Below are positions 1 to 7,084 of a stretch of DNA of 33,451 nt, one piece after another. The notes beneath the pieces were generated by a model. That model saw nothing but the letters and a program-made list of their open reading frames with translations, ran no database searches and was not told the origin of the DNA. The position numbers were made by a program, and so were the translations under genes. This DNA is from a filamentous cyanobacterium Phorm 6. GTDB lineage: Bacteria; Cyanobacteriota; Cyanobacteriia; Cyanobacteriales; Microcoleaceae. The stretch is from the NCBI GenBank assembly GCA_003003725.1, contig PVWI01000032.1, positions 1 through 33,451 of the forward strand, given 5' to 3'. Every line of letters begins with the position of its first letter. Within the stretch, counting starts at the first letter, position 1.

Positions 1-19
1 AGATGTGTATAAGAGACAG
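1..19. other. Nextera mosaic-end adapter remnant
   Basis: The first 19 bases are identical to the Tn5/Nextera mosaic-end sequence (AGATGTGTATAAGAGACAG). It is library-preparation sequence left at the contig edge, and genomic sequence begins at base 20. Codons read through this stretch on the minus strand are artefactual. Confidence 0.96.
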
Positions 20-475
20 CAATAAAAAAGCACCAGCAGTATTCGGTGCCATGCGTCCCGGTGTTGAGAGGCTTGTCAGGGTGTAACCTTCTTTAAATAG
101 CAGTTGGTCGATGCCTAAGTCTAAATTAAAGCTATATTGGACTAGGGTAAGGAGGCTAATTAATATAAGTAAAAATGAACTGCCAATTAAAAAATTATAG
201 TTTTTTTGATGTTTTTTTGTTGTTTTTTTGTTGTGGCTGCGCTGTTGGACGAACAGAGAAAGCCCGCCCAAAATAAAGCAGACGGCTGTATTGGCTTTCA
301 TTGTCACGAGTCCGGGCAGAATGCTTTTTAAGAGTTGGAGGTCGAAGATCCAACCCAACATGACTGTACAGCCGATCGCGATTACTGCAATACCAGCTTT
401 TTGGGAAAAAGACTGGAGTGTAGCAATTGGGGTTGAGGGCGGCTGTATTTGTGGCGATCGTTCTAAAAGTTCCAA
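20..475 (-). CDS. N-terminal membrane part of a sensor protein (probable PAS/histidine kinase), cut by contig edge
   Basis: An open minus-strand frame runs from a TTG codon at 475 to the contig edge, giving 152 genuine residues. The start is supported by a GAGGGAG ribosome-binding site about 7 bases upstream and by an in-frame TGA just before it. Three hydrophobic helices are visible at about residues 27-45, 61-78 and 95-113. Between them lie motifs that I recognise from the N-terminus of cyanobacterial multi-PAS sensor kinases: LKSILPGLVTMKANTAVCF (about 48-66), DLGIDQLLF (about 119-127) and PGRMAPNTA (about 139-147). That module anchors the sensor in the membrane and may sense a ligand there. 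The signalling output (kinase or cyclase) lies outside the window, so the output assignment is inference. An alternative frame (195-491) is longer from its start codon but low in quality. Confidence 0.72.
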
Positions 476-861
476 TTTCTCGCTCCCTCAAATTATCTGG
501 GTTTGTAGGTGTCTAAGGTAACAATAAACACTGTACTTATTTTGTTGCCAGCTATACAAAGCTGCTGAGGATATGCTAAAAATTGCCTAGCATAAAATAC
601 TAATCATTTTATCTAACTTGAGAGAAAGCGTCAATCGATTTTAGATTTTAGATTTCAGATTTTAGATTAAAGAAAGCGACCTCACCGAGGATGTGGGAAA
701 TTGACGCGCGTGCGAAGTTATCCCTTTCCCCGCAGGGGTTCCCGTTCCCCGTAGGGGTTCCCGTAGGGTAGGGTAGGGAATCGCCCGATTCATCCGCAAG
801 GTAAAATATTTTTACTTGGTCGTTAGAGGGGTAATTGTAGCGGATTAGCACAAAAGATCGG
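476..861. other. Repeat-rich spacer without convincing gene
   Basis: No gene is supported here. The stretch contains a heptamer tract (632-668), then GC-rich near-repeats of CCCCGCAGGGG and CCCCGTAGGGG type at about 727-770. A 67-codon frame on the minus strand (648-851) is built from these repeats and was not accepted. Confidence 0.6.
632..668. repeat. Heptamer tandem repeat (STRR-like), TTTTAGA type
   Basis: Degenerate 7-bp units (TTTTAGA, TTTCAGA) directly follow the decamer GTCAATCGAT. The same ATCGATTGAC boundary, in reverse complement, borders heptamer tracts at about 2515-2560 and 32268-32300. Confidence 0.7.
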
Positions 862-1050
862 ACTCGGCGGTTGATATCAATTCCGGCTGCGCCGGAATGA
901 TATAGAGGATACGGCAGTGCCGTTTCCCTACAATTGATCGCGGTAGGGAAACGGCACTGCCGTATCCTCCGTTTAGATCATTCCGATGAAGAGAGATAAG
1001 ACTCGGCGGTTGAAACCGCTACTACACAAACAAAGTCCGCACAACGCGAG
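862..1050. repeat. Composite dispersed repeat, copy 1, with perfect 27-bp inverted repeat
   Basis: The core is a perfect 27-bp inverted repeat (905-931 and 943-969) around an 11-base loop. It is preceded by a shorter hairpin built on GCGCCGGAATGATAT and followed by the module CGGCGGTTGAAACCGCTACT (from about 1003). The same modules recur in the same order at 25571-25766, and the last module recurs alone at 29485-29538. This is a non-coding mobile or palindromic repeat family of the host genome. No transposase is present. Confidence 0.8.
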
Positions 1051-1118
1051 ACTCAAGAGGGGATATTAAAGTCGGATTTGGTATCAAATCTCAGATCGAT
1101 CGTGTAGGGTTTGGTTCT

Positions 1119-2255
1119 TCAACTACTGACTACTGACAAATTTTGAAGTGCTTCCAAAGCTTCGGTTGCTGAGGGGTAACGCTGGGGAAATGCGTACAGC
1201 ACCATCTGATCTAAAATGCGAGCCAACTCCGGGGTGACAGTTGCATTTTTCTGCCAAATGAGATTTCCTAAATTATCGACTCTCAGTTGTTTGGGCCGCA
1301 TCCCTGTCAAGGCTTGAATGCCGATGATTCCGACAGCATAGATGTCGCTGCAAAATTTTGGCGTACCCATGGATTGTTCGGGGGGAATGTAGTCTTGTTG
1401 AGTGCCGCCGTGCGATTTTGTTTGGCCGGTGTTATTCTGCGAATTACTAATTTCTTTGACTGAACCGAAGTCAATTAATACAATCTTGTTATCCGATGTA
1501 CGTCTGATTAAGTTTTGAGGATGAACATCGCGGTGAATTACATTTTTTTTGTGGACGAAAACCAGGACTTCCAAGATGTCTTTCAGCAAGGCAATAACTT
1601 GAGGTTCTTCCCAAGGTTGACCATCGATTAGTTCTTGATACAGTGGTTGTCCTTCGATGAATTGATAGACTAAATAAAAATACCCGCCTTCTTCAAAACG
1701 TGCTAACAATTCTGGTATTCGATCGTGCTTGCCTAAGCGATATAATACTTCTGTTTCTCGATTGAATAAATAGCTGGTTCTCTCTGACTGGCTTTTCAGG
1801 CGCTTGACGAGACACAAAGGTCGATCGGGCAAATTTTCATCTTCAGCCAAGTAGGTATCGCTGTACTCGGTGCTGACTAAGTGTTCTTTGATTCGGTAAC
1901 GCATCCGCAGCAGCTTTTCCAAGATCGGATCGAAAGGTTTAGCGGGTTGTGTACCTTGTTGTACAGTTCTGATCATGCAGTCCCAAAGATTTGCTCCGAC
2001 TACTCTTTCTTCTGGTTCAATAATTCCTGCTTGCCTCAGTACCTTTGTGATATCTTTCCACAAGTTGTAGCCGACATAGCGCCCCAGGTAGCCCACTGTG
2101 TAGCCACTGGCGATCGGATCGTTTTCCTTGATTTCTTGGTACGTCAAACCCTCTACAACGCCTCGAATTATCGCCTGTTGCAACCGAGTTAGGCGTTTTT
2201 GGGTTTGTTCGTATACCAGATTGTCCAAAAAAATGATTGCTTCTTCTACCGTCAT
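1119..2255 (-). CDS. Serine/threonine protein kinase with N-terminal helical domain
   Basis: 378 residues, cytosolic, with no membrane helix. Residues 1-80 form a helical, HTH-like domain of the type found at the N-terminus of cyanobacterial signalling proteins (conserved LTRLQQAIIRG, then TVGYLGRYVGYNLWK). The protein kinase fold covers about 118-375: VAIK-type lysine K151, alpha-C glutamate about E167, catalytic loop HRD (241-243) with N248, and DFG (262-264). It should therefore phosphorylate proteins on Ser/Thr, substrate unknown. Two oddities are seen: the glycine-rich loop has no glycines, and the catalytic-loop lysine of HRDxKPxN is histidine (HRDVHPQN), so activity may be altered. The ATG at 2255 has an AGGA box 5 bases upstream. 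The last codons are made of TACTGAC heptamer repeats (1124-1137 on the plus strand). It has no co-directional partner, so it is probably monocistronic. Confidence 0.88.
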   Translation of the reverse strand: MTVEEAIIFLDNLVYEQTQKRLTRLQQAIIRGVVEGLTYQEIKENDPIASGYTVGYLGRYVGYNLWKDITKVLRQAGIIEPEERVVGANLWDCMIRTVQQGTQPAKPFDPILEKLLRMRYRIKEHLVSTEYSDTYLAEDENLPDRPLCLVKRLKSQSERTSYLFNRETEVLYRLGKHDRIPELLARFEEGGYFYLVYQFIEGQPLYQELIDGQPWEEPQVIALLKDILEVLVFVHKKNVIHRDVHPQNLIRRTSDNKIVLIDFGSVKEISNSQNNTGQTKSHGGTQQDYIPPEQSMGTPKFCSDIYAVGIIGIQALTGMRPKQLRVDNLGNLIWQKNATVTPELARILDQMVLYAFPQRYPSATEALEALQNLSVVSS

Positions 2256-2430
2256 AGTTTCCTGGCTTAAGTTACTTGTACAGCAGCTACGGATTTTATT
2301 TTTATATTTCTGTTATAGACGGTTTAGTTGAAATTTACTAGATTTTTTTAAATTTGAAATATATCTTGATAAATATGACTTTTATGAATCAAAATTATGA
2401 CTTTTATGACCAAGAATTTCAAAGGTGGTA

Positions 2431-2560
2431 CAAGCCCCCGGATTTATCCGTGGAATCAATCCAAAATCTCAAATCTAAAATCCTCAAGCCCCCGCATTTA
2501 TCCGTGGGGTCAATCTCAAATCTCAAATCTCAAATCTCAAATCGATTGACATTGATTTAC
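2431..2560. repeat. Two 31-bp direct repeats and AAATCTC heptamers
   Basis: Two near-identical copies of a 31-bp unit (CAAGCCCCCG[G/C]ATTTATCCGT then G[A/G][A/G]TCAATC) start at 2431 and 2485. After each come heptamers AAATCTC/AAATCTA, four in a row after the second, ending in ATCGATTGAC. No gene is supported between 2256 and 2682. Confidence 0.75.
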
Positions 2561-2624
2561 TTGACAAATGGTTGATGTGTTAATGTGAATTGATTGATTT
2601 TAATCAGGACTTAGGAAAAATATC

Positions 2625-2648
2625 AGACGGCGGTTGAAACCGCCGTCT
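2625..2648. repeat. Perfect 11-bp hairpin of the CGGCGGTT repeat family
   Basis: AGACGGCGGTT and its complement flank a 2-base loop, 35 bases beyond the stop codon of the muramidase gene. No T-run follows on either strand, so a role in transcript end formation is possible but not shown. A third half-arm (CCGCCGTCTC) follows at about 2659. Confidence 0.6.
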
Positions 2649-2682
2649 TAACTTAACCGCCGTCTCAACCCTACGTCCGATC

Positions 2683-3351
2683 TTAATTTTTAATCTTATT
2701 CACATATCCCCACAAACTATAATCGCGGCTCAGCCAACCCCGGAAAAATGCCATTTGACTCGGATCTTCTTGCACCCGTTTGTAGCGGTAAATAATCCGT
2801 TCGTTAATCATTTGTAGCGCTGTATTTTTGTTATTAGCGGCTTTCAGCGCTTCTCTGGTGCGTGAATCAAAAACACCGCTTTGTGGCAATCCTAAAGCTT
2901 GCTGCAAAAATGTAATAGAATTGTTAATACCGAAATTAACTGCGGTGTCAAACATGACGATCGCCAAAGCAGGCTGCATTGTTCCCGAAAGACTAGAATC
3001 CCAGTAATATTTATAAATTTCTAGGAGCTCTGCTTCCGACATCTGCGTCACGTCGAGGGGTGGCAGCCCGCGACTGTAGCGGTAGGAGTTATATTCTGTT
3101 TGCAGGATGCCTCGATAAGTTCTGCCGCCCTTATCGGCTGGGTGATTGCTGAATCCGCCCTCAAAATATAAGGTGAAATAAAGCGCAGTTTGAAATAATT
3201 TCTGCCGAAAGCTTGCTGTCTGCTGTTGCTGCGCCAGAGTCTTTTGGGCAAAGGGCAGGGGGATTGCTAAGGTTAACAAGAGTATCCCCAGCAGGAGGTT
3301 TGGTTTCCACTTGATGTTATGTTGGCGCTGTGTCGCTTGCTTGTCGCTCAT
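2683..3351 (-). CDS. Secreted GH108-type lysozyme / peptidoglycan-binding protein
   Basis: 222 residues from the ATG at 3351, preferred over an upstream in-frame start at 3402 because it gives a clean signal peptide and has an AGAG box upstream. Residues 17-40 form a hydrophobic signal sequence ending KTLA|QQ, suggesting export. Residues 55-140 match the glycoside hydrolase 108 N-acetylmuramidase domain: the FEGGFSNHPADKGGRTYRGI block (63-82) carries the expected catalytic Glu64. The C-terminal third (FGINNSITFLQQALGLPQSG and onward) matches the predicted peptidoglycan-binding domain that normally accompanies it. Usually this family is phage- or secretion-linked, but here it stands alone, divergent from the TPR protein with 99 bases between the starts. 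It is probably a cell-wall hydrolase acting in the periplasm; the substrate is inferred from the family. Confidence 0.82.
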   Translation of the reverse strand: MSDKQATQRQHNIKWKPNLLLGILLLTLAIPLPFAQKTLAQQQQTASFRQKLFQTALYFTLYFEGGFSNHPADKGGRTYRGILQTEYNSYRYSRGLPPLDVTQMSEAELLEIYKYYWDSSLSGTMQPALAIVMFDTAVNFGINNSITFLQQALGLPQSGVFDSRTREALKAANNKNTALQMINERIIYRYKRVQEDPSQMAFFRGWLSRDYSLWGYVNKIKN

Positions 3352-3450
3352 AAATTCTCTGTGAAGATAGCGCGTAATTCCGATAAATCTGGTACTCTGC
3401 AAAATAATCTAGATTCAACCTTTAACTTGATAGCACAGATAGGCCGCCCA

Positions 3451-5628
3451 ATGAATTCCGATTTTCGCAACCAATCCGAAACACCCCAATTTGAAGATGC
3501 TGCATCGCTGACTGTCGTTGCAGAAACCTATTACTCTGAAGGCAATTTAGCAGCCGCCGTCGCTGCTTGTCGCCAAGCTCTGGAATTGCAACCGGATTGG
3601 GCGGCGGCTTACGTGACAATGGGCAATGTGCAGCAAGCCAGCGGCCAAATTGATGAAGCGATGCGGTTTTATTCTGAGGCGATCGCCCTGAATCCCGATT
3701 TTGCTGAGGCCTATGCTAATCTGGGTAGTATGCTCTACAAACAAGGGCGTTTGGTGGAGGCGATTGTCAATTACGAAAAGGCGATCGAACTTAAACCAAC
3801 TTTGGCTGCTGCTTACTGGAATTTGGCAGGCGCACTGAAGCAGCAGGGGCAGTCGGATGCAGCCGTAGCCTACGAGTTAAAAGCTCTCGAACTCAATCCC
3901 CATCTGGCTCAGGTAGATTTTCACATAAATTTAGGCGATAAATTAGCGCGGCAAGGGAAGTTAGATGAGGCTGTGGCTGCATGGCAACGGGCGATCGCGC
4001 TCATTCCCGATTTACCCGAAGCATACTGTCAAATTGGCATAGTTTTGCGCCACCAGGGCAAGTTTAAAGAGGCGATACCCAACCTGCAAAAAGCCCTAGA
4101 AATTAAACCGGATTTTATTGCAGCCCACCAACATTTGTGCGGCATCCTCAGAGATACTAGCGATTTAGCAGCCGCGCGGCAAGCTGTACACAAATACAGC
4201 CAAATGTGTGCCGAAACCGATCCGATTATGACGGCGATTTACTTCGTCAGCACCTATCAAGTCTCAGGATTGAATCAAATTGCGGGCGATCGATTTTTAG
4301 AGCTAGAATCGTACTTGCAGAACAACTTAGAAACGGCTAGCCCAGTAGAAATTAAATCGCTTTATGCAAACTTCTTATTCAGCACGCCATATTTGCGAGA
4401 TGACTTGGTGGCAAACTCTAAACTTTATAGATTAATTGCCCAAAAGTACATCGAAAAATGTATCAAACCTAATTTTTCTCAACCCGCCAATTACAGTTTC
4501 AAACCAAAAGCACCAGCCAGCAAGTTAAAAATCGGGTTTTTGTCCAATCACTTCAGCCGCCATTCCGTAGGTTGGTGCAGCGCTGACATTCTTTACGAAT
4601 TGTCCCAGATTACACCCAATTTATATTTATATGCTTCCGAAAGAATTGTTGCGGACGATCGCACTCAGCAATTTGAAAGTCTCGGCAAAATGACTTTTCC
4701 CAAAACTTACCCAAACGGACTTGCCAATTCCGCAGAAATTATTGCCCAAATTCAGCAAGATGAATTGGATATTTTAGTCGATTTAGATTCTCTCAGTGTC
4801 CCAATTCACGCTGACATTCTCTACCAAAAACCCGCGCCAGTTTGTGTTTCTTGGCTCGGCTTTGATGCACCTTACATATCCTCGGAAAATTACTTTCTGA
4901 CAGACTGGCACTCGCATCCAGCCGATCGAGAAAAATATTATGACGAGCAGTTAATTCGGATGCCGGATTCGTTTGTAGCGGTGTCAGGTTTTCAGAGATA
5001 TGCAGTCGATACAGTGCTATTGAGAAAGTCGAATCGGATTGGTTTGGATCAGATAGTTTACCTGTGCGTCTCTCCCGGCAGAAAATTTAATCGTGAGTTG
5101 GTAAAAGCACAAGTTGCAATTCTCAAACAAGTGCCGAATAGTATCTTAATTCACAAAGCTTTGGGCGATGCTGCGGTGTTTGAGGCGGCGTATCATCAAG
5201 CTTGCGAAGCTGAGGGAGTTGGCCGGCATCGCATTAAGTTTTTGCCGAGAGTTGCTACGGAGGAAGAACACAGAATTGTCTATTTGCTGGCCGATGTTTT
5301 GTTGGATTCTTATCCTTATAATGGAGGTACTCACACTTTAGAGGCTTTGTGGTTTGATTTGCCTGTGGTGACTCGCACCGGAGAGCAGTTTTTGTCTAGA
5401 ATGGGTTATTCGTTTTTGCAGGCTTTGGGAATTGAAACTGGTGTGGCTTGGTCTTGGGCGGAATATGTGGAATTGGGTGTAAAATTGGGTAAGGATGGTG
5501 ATTTGAGAAAGGCAATTAAAGCGCAGTTGGTTAAGTCTAAGGATGCAGCAAGTTTGTCGCCGCTGTGGAATCCGAAAAAGTTTGCTGGCGATATGTATGC
5601 GGTGTTTGCAAAATTGTGTAAAATCTGA
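3451..5628 (+). CDS. TPR protein with O-GlcNAc-transferase-like (SPINDLY/GT41) domain
   Basis: 725 residues from the ATG at 3451, which has AGG seven bases upstream; an in-frame start at 3319 would overlap the divergent gene. Residues 17 to about 238 are about six tetratricopeptide repeats (for example AAAYVTMGNVQQASGQIDEA and AEAYANLGSMLYKQGRLVEA). A linker follows, then from about 357 the glycosyltransferase family 41 region: KIGFLSNHFSRHSVGW, a VSWLGFDAPYIS block, and the donor-binding C-lobe NGGTHTLEALWFDLPVVTRTGEQFLSR. The C-terminus (SPLWNPKKFAGDMYAVF) is the usual family end. Family members transfer a sugar from a UDP-sugar to proteins, with TPRs choosing the target; donor and target are not readable from sequence here. 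It is likely cytosolic. The sequence shows no obvious partner gene. Confidence 0.9.
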   Translation: MNSDFRNQSETPQFEDAASLTVVAETYYSEGNLAAAVAACRQALELQPDWAAAYVTMGNVQQASGQIDEAMRFYSEAIALNPDFAEAYANLGSMLYKQGRLVEAIVNYEKAIELKPTLAAAYWNLAGALKQQGQSDAAVAYELKALELNPHLAQVDFHINLGDKLARQGKLDEAVAAWQRAIALIPDLPEAYCQIGIVLRHQGKFKEAIPNLQKALEIKPDFIAAHQHLCGILRDTSDLAAARQAVHKYSQMCAETDPIMTAIYFVSTYQVSGLNQIAGDRFLELESYLQNNLETASPVEIKSLYANFLFSTPYLRDDLVANSKLYRLIAQKYIEKCIKPNFSQPANYSFKPKAPASKLKIGFLSNHFSRHSVGWCSADILYELSQITPNLYLYASERIVADDRTQQFESLGKMTFPKTYPNGLANSAEIIAQIQQDELDILVDLDSLSVPIHADILYQKPAPVCVSWLGFDAPYISSENYFLTDWHSHPADREKYYDEQLIRMPDSFVAVSGFQRYAVDTVLLRKSNRIGLDQIVYLCVSPGRKFNRELVKAQVAILKQVPNSILIHKALGDAAVFEAAYHQACEAEGVGRHRIKFLPRVATEEEHRIVYLLADVLLDSYPYNGGTHTLEALWFDLPVVTRTGEQFLSRMGYSFLQALGIETGVAWSWAEYVELGVKLGKDGDLRKAIKAQLVKSKDAASLSPLWNPKKFAGDMYAVFAKLCKI

Positions 5629-5669
5629 ATAGATAGTATGATGTCCGCTGGAATGACCGCGAGTGCATA

Positions 5670-5729
5670 GGTTTGTAGTGAGGACTTTAGTCCTCTGATT
5701 TATGCGGACTAAAGTCCTCACTACAAACC
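5670..5729. repeat. Perfect 24-bp inverted repeat, GTAGTGAGGACTTTAGTCC family
   Basis: Arms 5670-5693 and 5706-5729 are exact reverse complements around a 12-base loop. It lies 41 bases after the TPR/GT41 stop codon. Related copies are at 7019-7084, 15563-15590, 24366-24462 and 26950-27085, nearly always at 3' ends of genes. Confidence 0.85.
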
Positions 5730-5761
5730 GGGAAAGGTTATTTGATCGAAGGCTATCTAAC

Positions 5762-5789
5762 TACTGACTACTGACTAATGACTAATGAC
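5762..5789. repeat. Four heptamers (TACTGAC x2, TAATGAC x2) overlapping the miaE start
   Basis: Four exact-length 7-bp units run from 5762 to 5789. The miaE start codon (5785-5787) is inside the fourth unit, and the third unit offers another ATG (5778) in a different frame. The repeat therefore occupies the place of the ribosome-binding site. Confidence 0.85.
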
Positions 5790-6376
5790 ACACCCAACTA
5801 TTAAGTTTTTGAAACAGCCGAGTTCGCAAGCTTGGGTCGAACAGGCGATCGCCCATTTTGATACAATCTTGTTAGATCATTCTCACTGCGAGCGGAAAGC
5901 GGCGGGAGTAGCCTTAAATTTAATGTTTCGCTACCCAGCACGGGAAAAATTGGTGAGGATGCTAACCGCCATCGCCCGTGAAGAATTGGAGCATTTCGAG
6001 CAAGTCAACCAGCGGTTAGAAGAGCGCGGTATCGCTTTGGGGCCTTTGGCTGCGCCTCCCTACGGTGCGGGTTTGTCCGCCCAAATTCGCAAACAGGAAC
6101 CGGAGAGACTTTTGGATTCTTTGCTGGTTTCTGGTTTAATTGAAGCGCGGAGTCACGAACGGTTGGGGCTGCTGGGCGAGCATTGTCCTGATGCGGAATT
6201 AGCTAAGTTTTACCGCAGTTTGATGGCGAAGGCAAGCGCGCCATTATGGGGTATATTGGATTTTGGCAACTACTTATTTCGATCGCACTCTTGTGATTGA
6301 GCGACTGGAGGAATTATCATTGGTAGAAAGTGACTTGCTGACAACTCTTTATCCTGAACCGAGAATCCATAGTTAA
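5785..6376 (+). CDS. miaE: tRNA-(ms2io6A)-hydroxylase MiaE, frameshifted near the 3' end
   Basis: MiaE hydroxylates the isopentenyl group of ms2i6A37 in tRNA using a carboxylate-bridged diiron site. Visible ligands include E36 (HCERKAA), ExxH at 67-70 (REELEHF) and E120 (GLIEARSHE). As read, the frame ends at 6300 after 171 residues with a non-family tail. In the next frame the family C-terminus continues without interruption (ARHYGVYWILATTYFDRT, RLEEL, LYPEPRIHS) to a TAA at 6374-6376. Removing one C at about 6233 joins the frames and restores MAKEARHYG, with the second ExxH (about E150-H153), giving 196 residues, the normal cyanobacterial size. It is thus either a one-base insertion in the assembly or a recent pseudogene lacking a metal-binding motif. 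No good ribosome-binding site is seen; heptamer repeats lie at the start. Confidence 0.88.
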
Positions 6377-6467
6377 AAGTTAGGTGCATTTAAAGACTGT
6401 AAAACACAAAAAATTAGTAATTTTACAGTTGCTAAACTCAAAAATACATAGTAACTTGTAACAACCA

Positions 6468-6950
6468 ATGGAAACCAAACATCTGGATTTTTTGATTCGT
6501 TCCTGGGAAACGCGCGATCGGGCTGATGCCTTTCATTTAATTAAAAATATTTTAGTAGAGTACGGTTTAATATGTGAGCCTTTCGGGGCAGATCGAGATG
6601 TCTATGATGTAGAATTATTTTATCATAAAAAGGGCGGCGAATTTTGGGTAGTTGAACGGCAAGGAGAAATAGTGGGTACAGCCGCTTACTATCCGATTGA
6701 TCGCGGGAATAATGCTGTGGAAATTCGCAAAATGTATATTTTGCCAGCAGTAAGGAGACAAGGTTTGGGGAAGTTTTTACTGCAAGAATTGGAAAGTAAA
6801 ATTATCGCTCGCGGCTTTGATGAAATCTGGATCGAAACTGCTAGCATTCTTCAGGAAGCTGTTATATTGTACGAAAATAACGGATACCTACCGACGACTG
6901 GTGTTGAAACGCCAAGGTGCGATCGGGTTTATGTTAAATGTTTAAGTTAG
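6468..6950 (+). CDS. GNAT-family N-acetyltransferase
   Basis: 160 residues with the GNAT fold. An N-terminal LIRSWETRDRADAFHLI block is followed by the central strand EFWVVERQGEIVGTAAYY, and then the acetyl-CoA pyrophosphate-binding motif A EIRKMYILPAVRRQGLGKFL (about 85-104) with the R/Q-x-x-G-x-G signature at 97-101. The C-terminal LYENNGYLPTTGVETPRCDRVYVK is the usual motif B end. It should move an acetyl group from acetyl-CoA to an amine; the substrate cannot be named from sequence. The gene follows miaE on the same strand with a 91-base gap after the corrected miaE stop, so co-transcription is possible but not needed. Confidence 0.88.
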   Translation: METKHLDFLIRSWETRDRADAFHLIKNILVEYGLICEPFGADRDVYDVELFYHKKGGEFWVVERQGEIVGTAAYYPIDRGNNAVEIRKMYILPAVRRQGLGKFLLQELESKIIARGFDEIWIETASILQEAVILYENNGYLPTTGVETPRCDRVYVKCLS

Positions 6951-7018
6951 AAGCAAAGTCTAATCAACCAAATTTACACGCTAAATCAAAGCAACTGACT
7001 TTTTGGATAAGTCCTATA

Positions 7019-7084
7019 ACTAGGTTCGTAGTGAGGACTTTAGTCCTTCTTTCCGAGGACTAAAGTCCTCACTACGAACCTAGT
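7019..7084. repeat. Perfect 29-bp inverted repeat abutting the kinase stop codon
   Basis: Arms 7019-7047 and 7056-7084 are exact reverse complements around an 8-base loop. The right arm ends at the base directly beside the stop codon (7085-7087) of the minus-strand histidine kinase. In RNA this would be a very stable hairpin at the transcript end. It belongs to the GTAGTGAGGACTTTAGTCC family. No T-run follows. Confidence 0.88.

Noticed and set aside
195-491. A 98-codon minus-strand frame and a 97-codon plus-strand frame at the contig start
   Set aside because: Both overlap the frame from TTG 475 that has membrane helices and clear sensor-family motifs, while these two have neither.
648-851. 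A 67-codon minus-strand frame
   Set aside because: It is built from GC-rich repeats (CCCCGCAGGGG type) and has no ribosome-binding site or recognised domain.
2354-2575. A 73-codon plus-strand frame
   Set aside because: Its protein consists of direct repeats translated from the non-coding 31-bp and heptamer repeats.
5785-6376. Programmed frameshifting as the explanation for miaE
   Set aside because: No slippery heptamer or downstream pseudoknot signature is seen at the shift, and MiaE is not known to need recoding. Mutation or sequence error is simpler.
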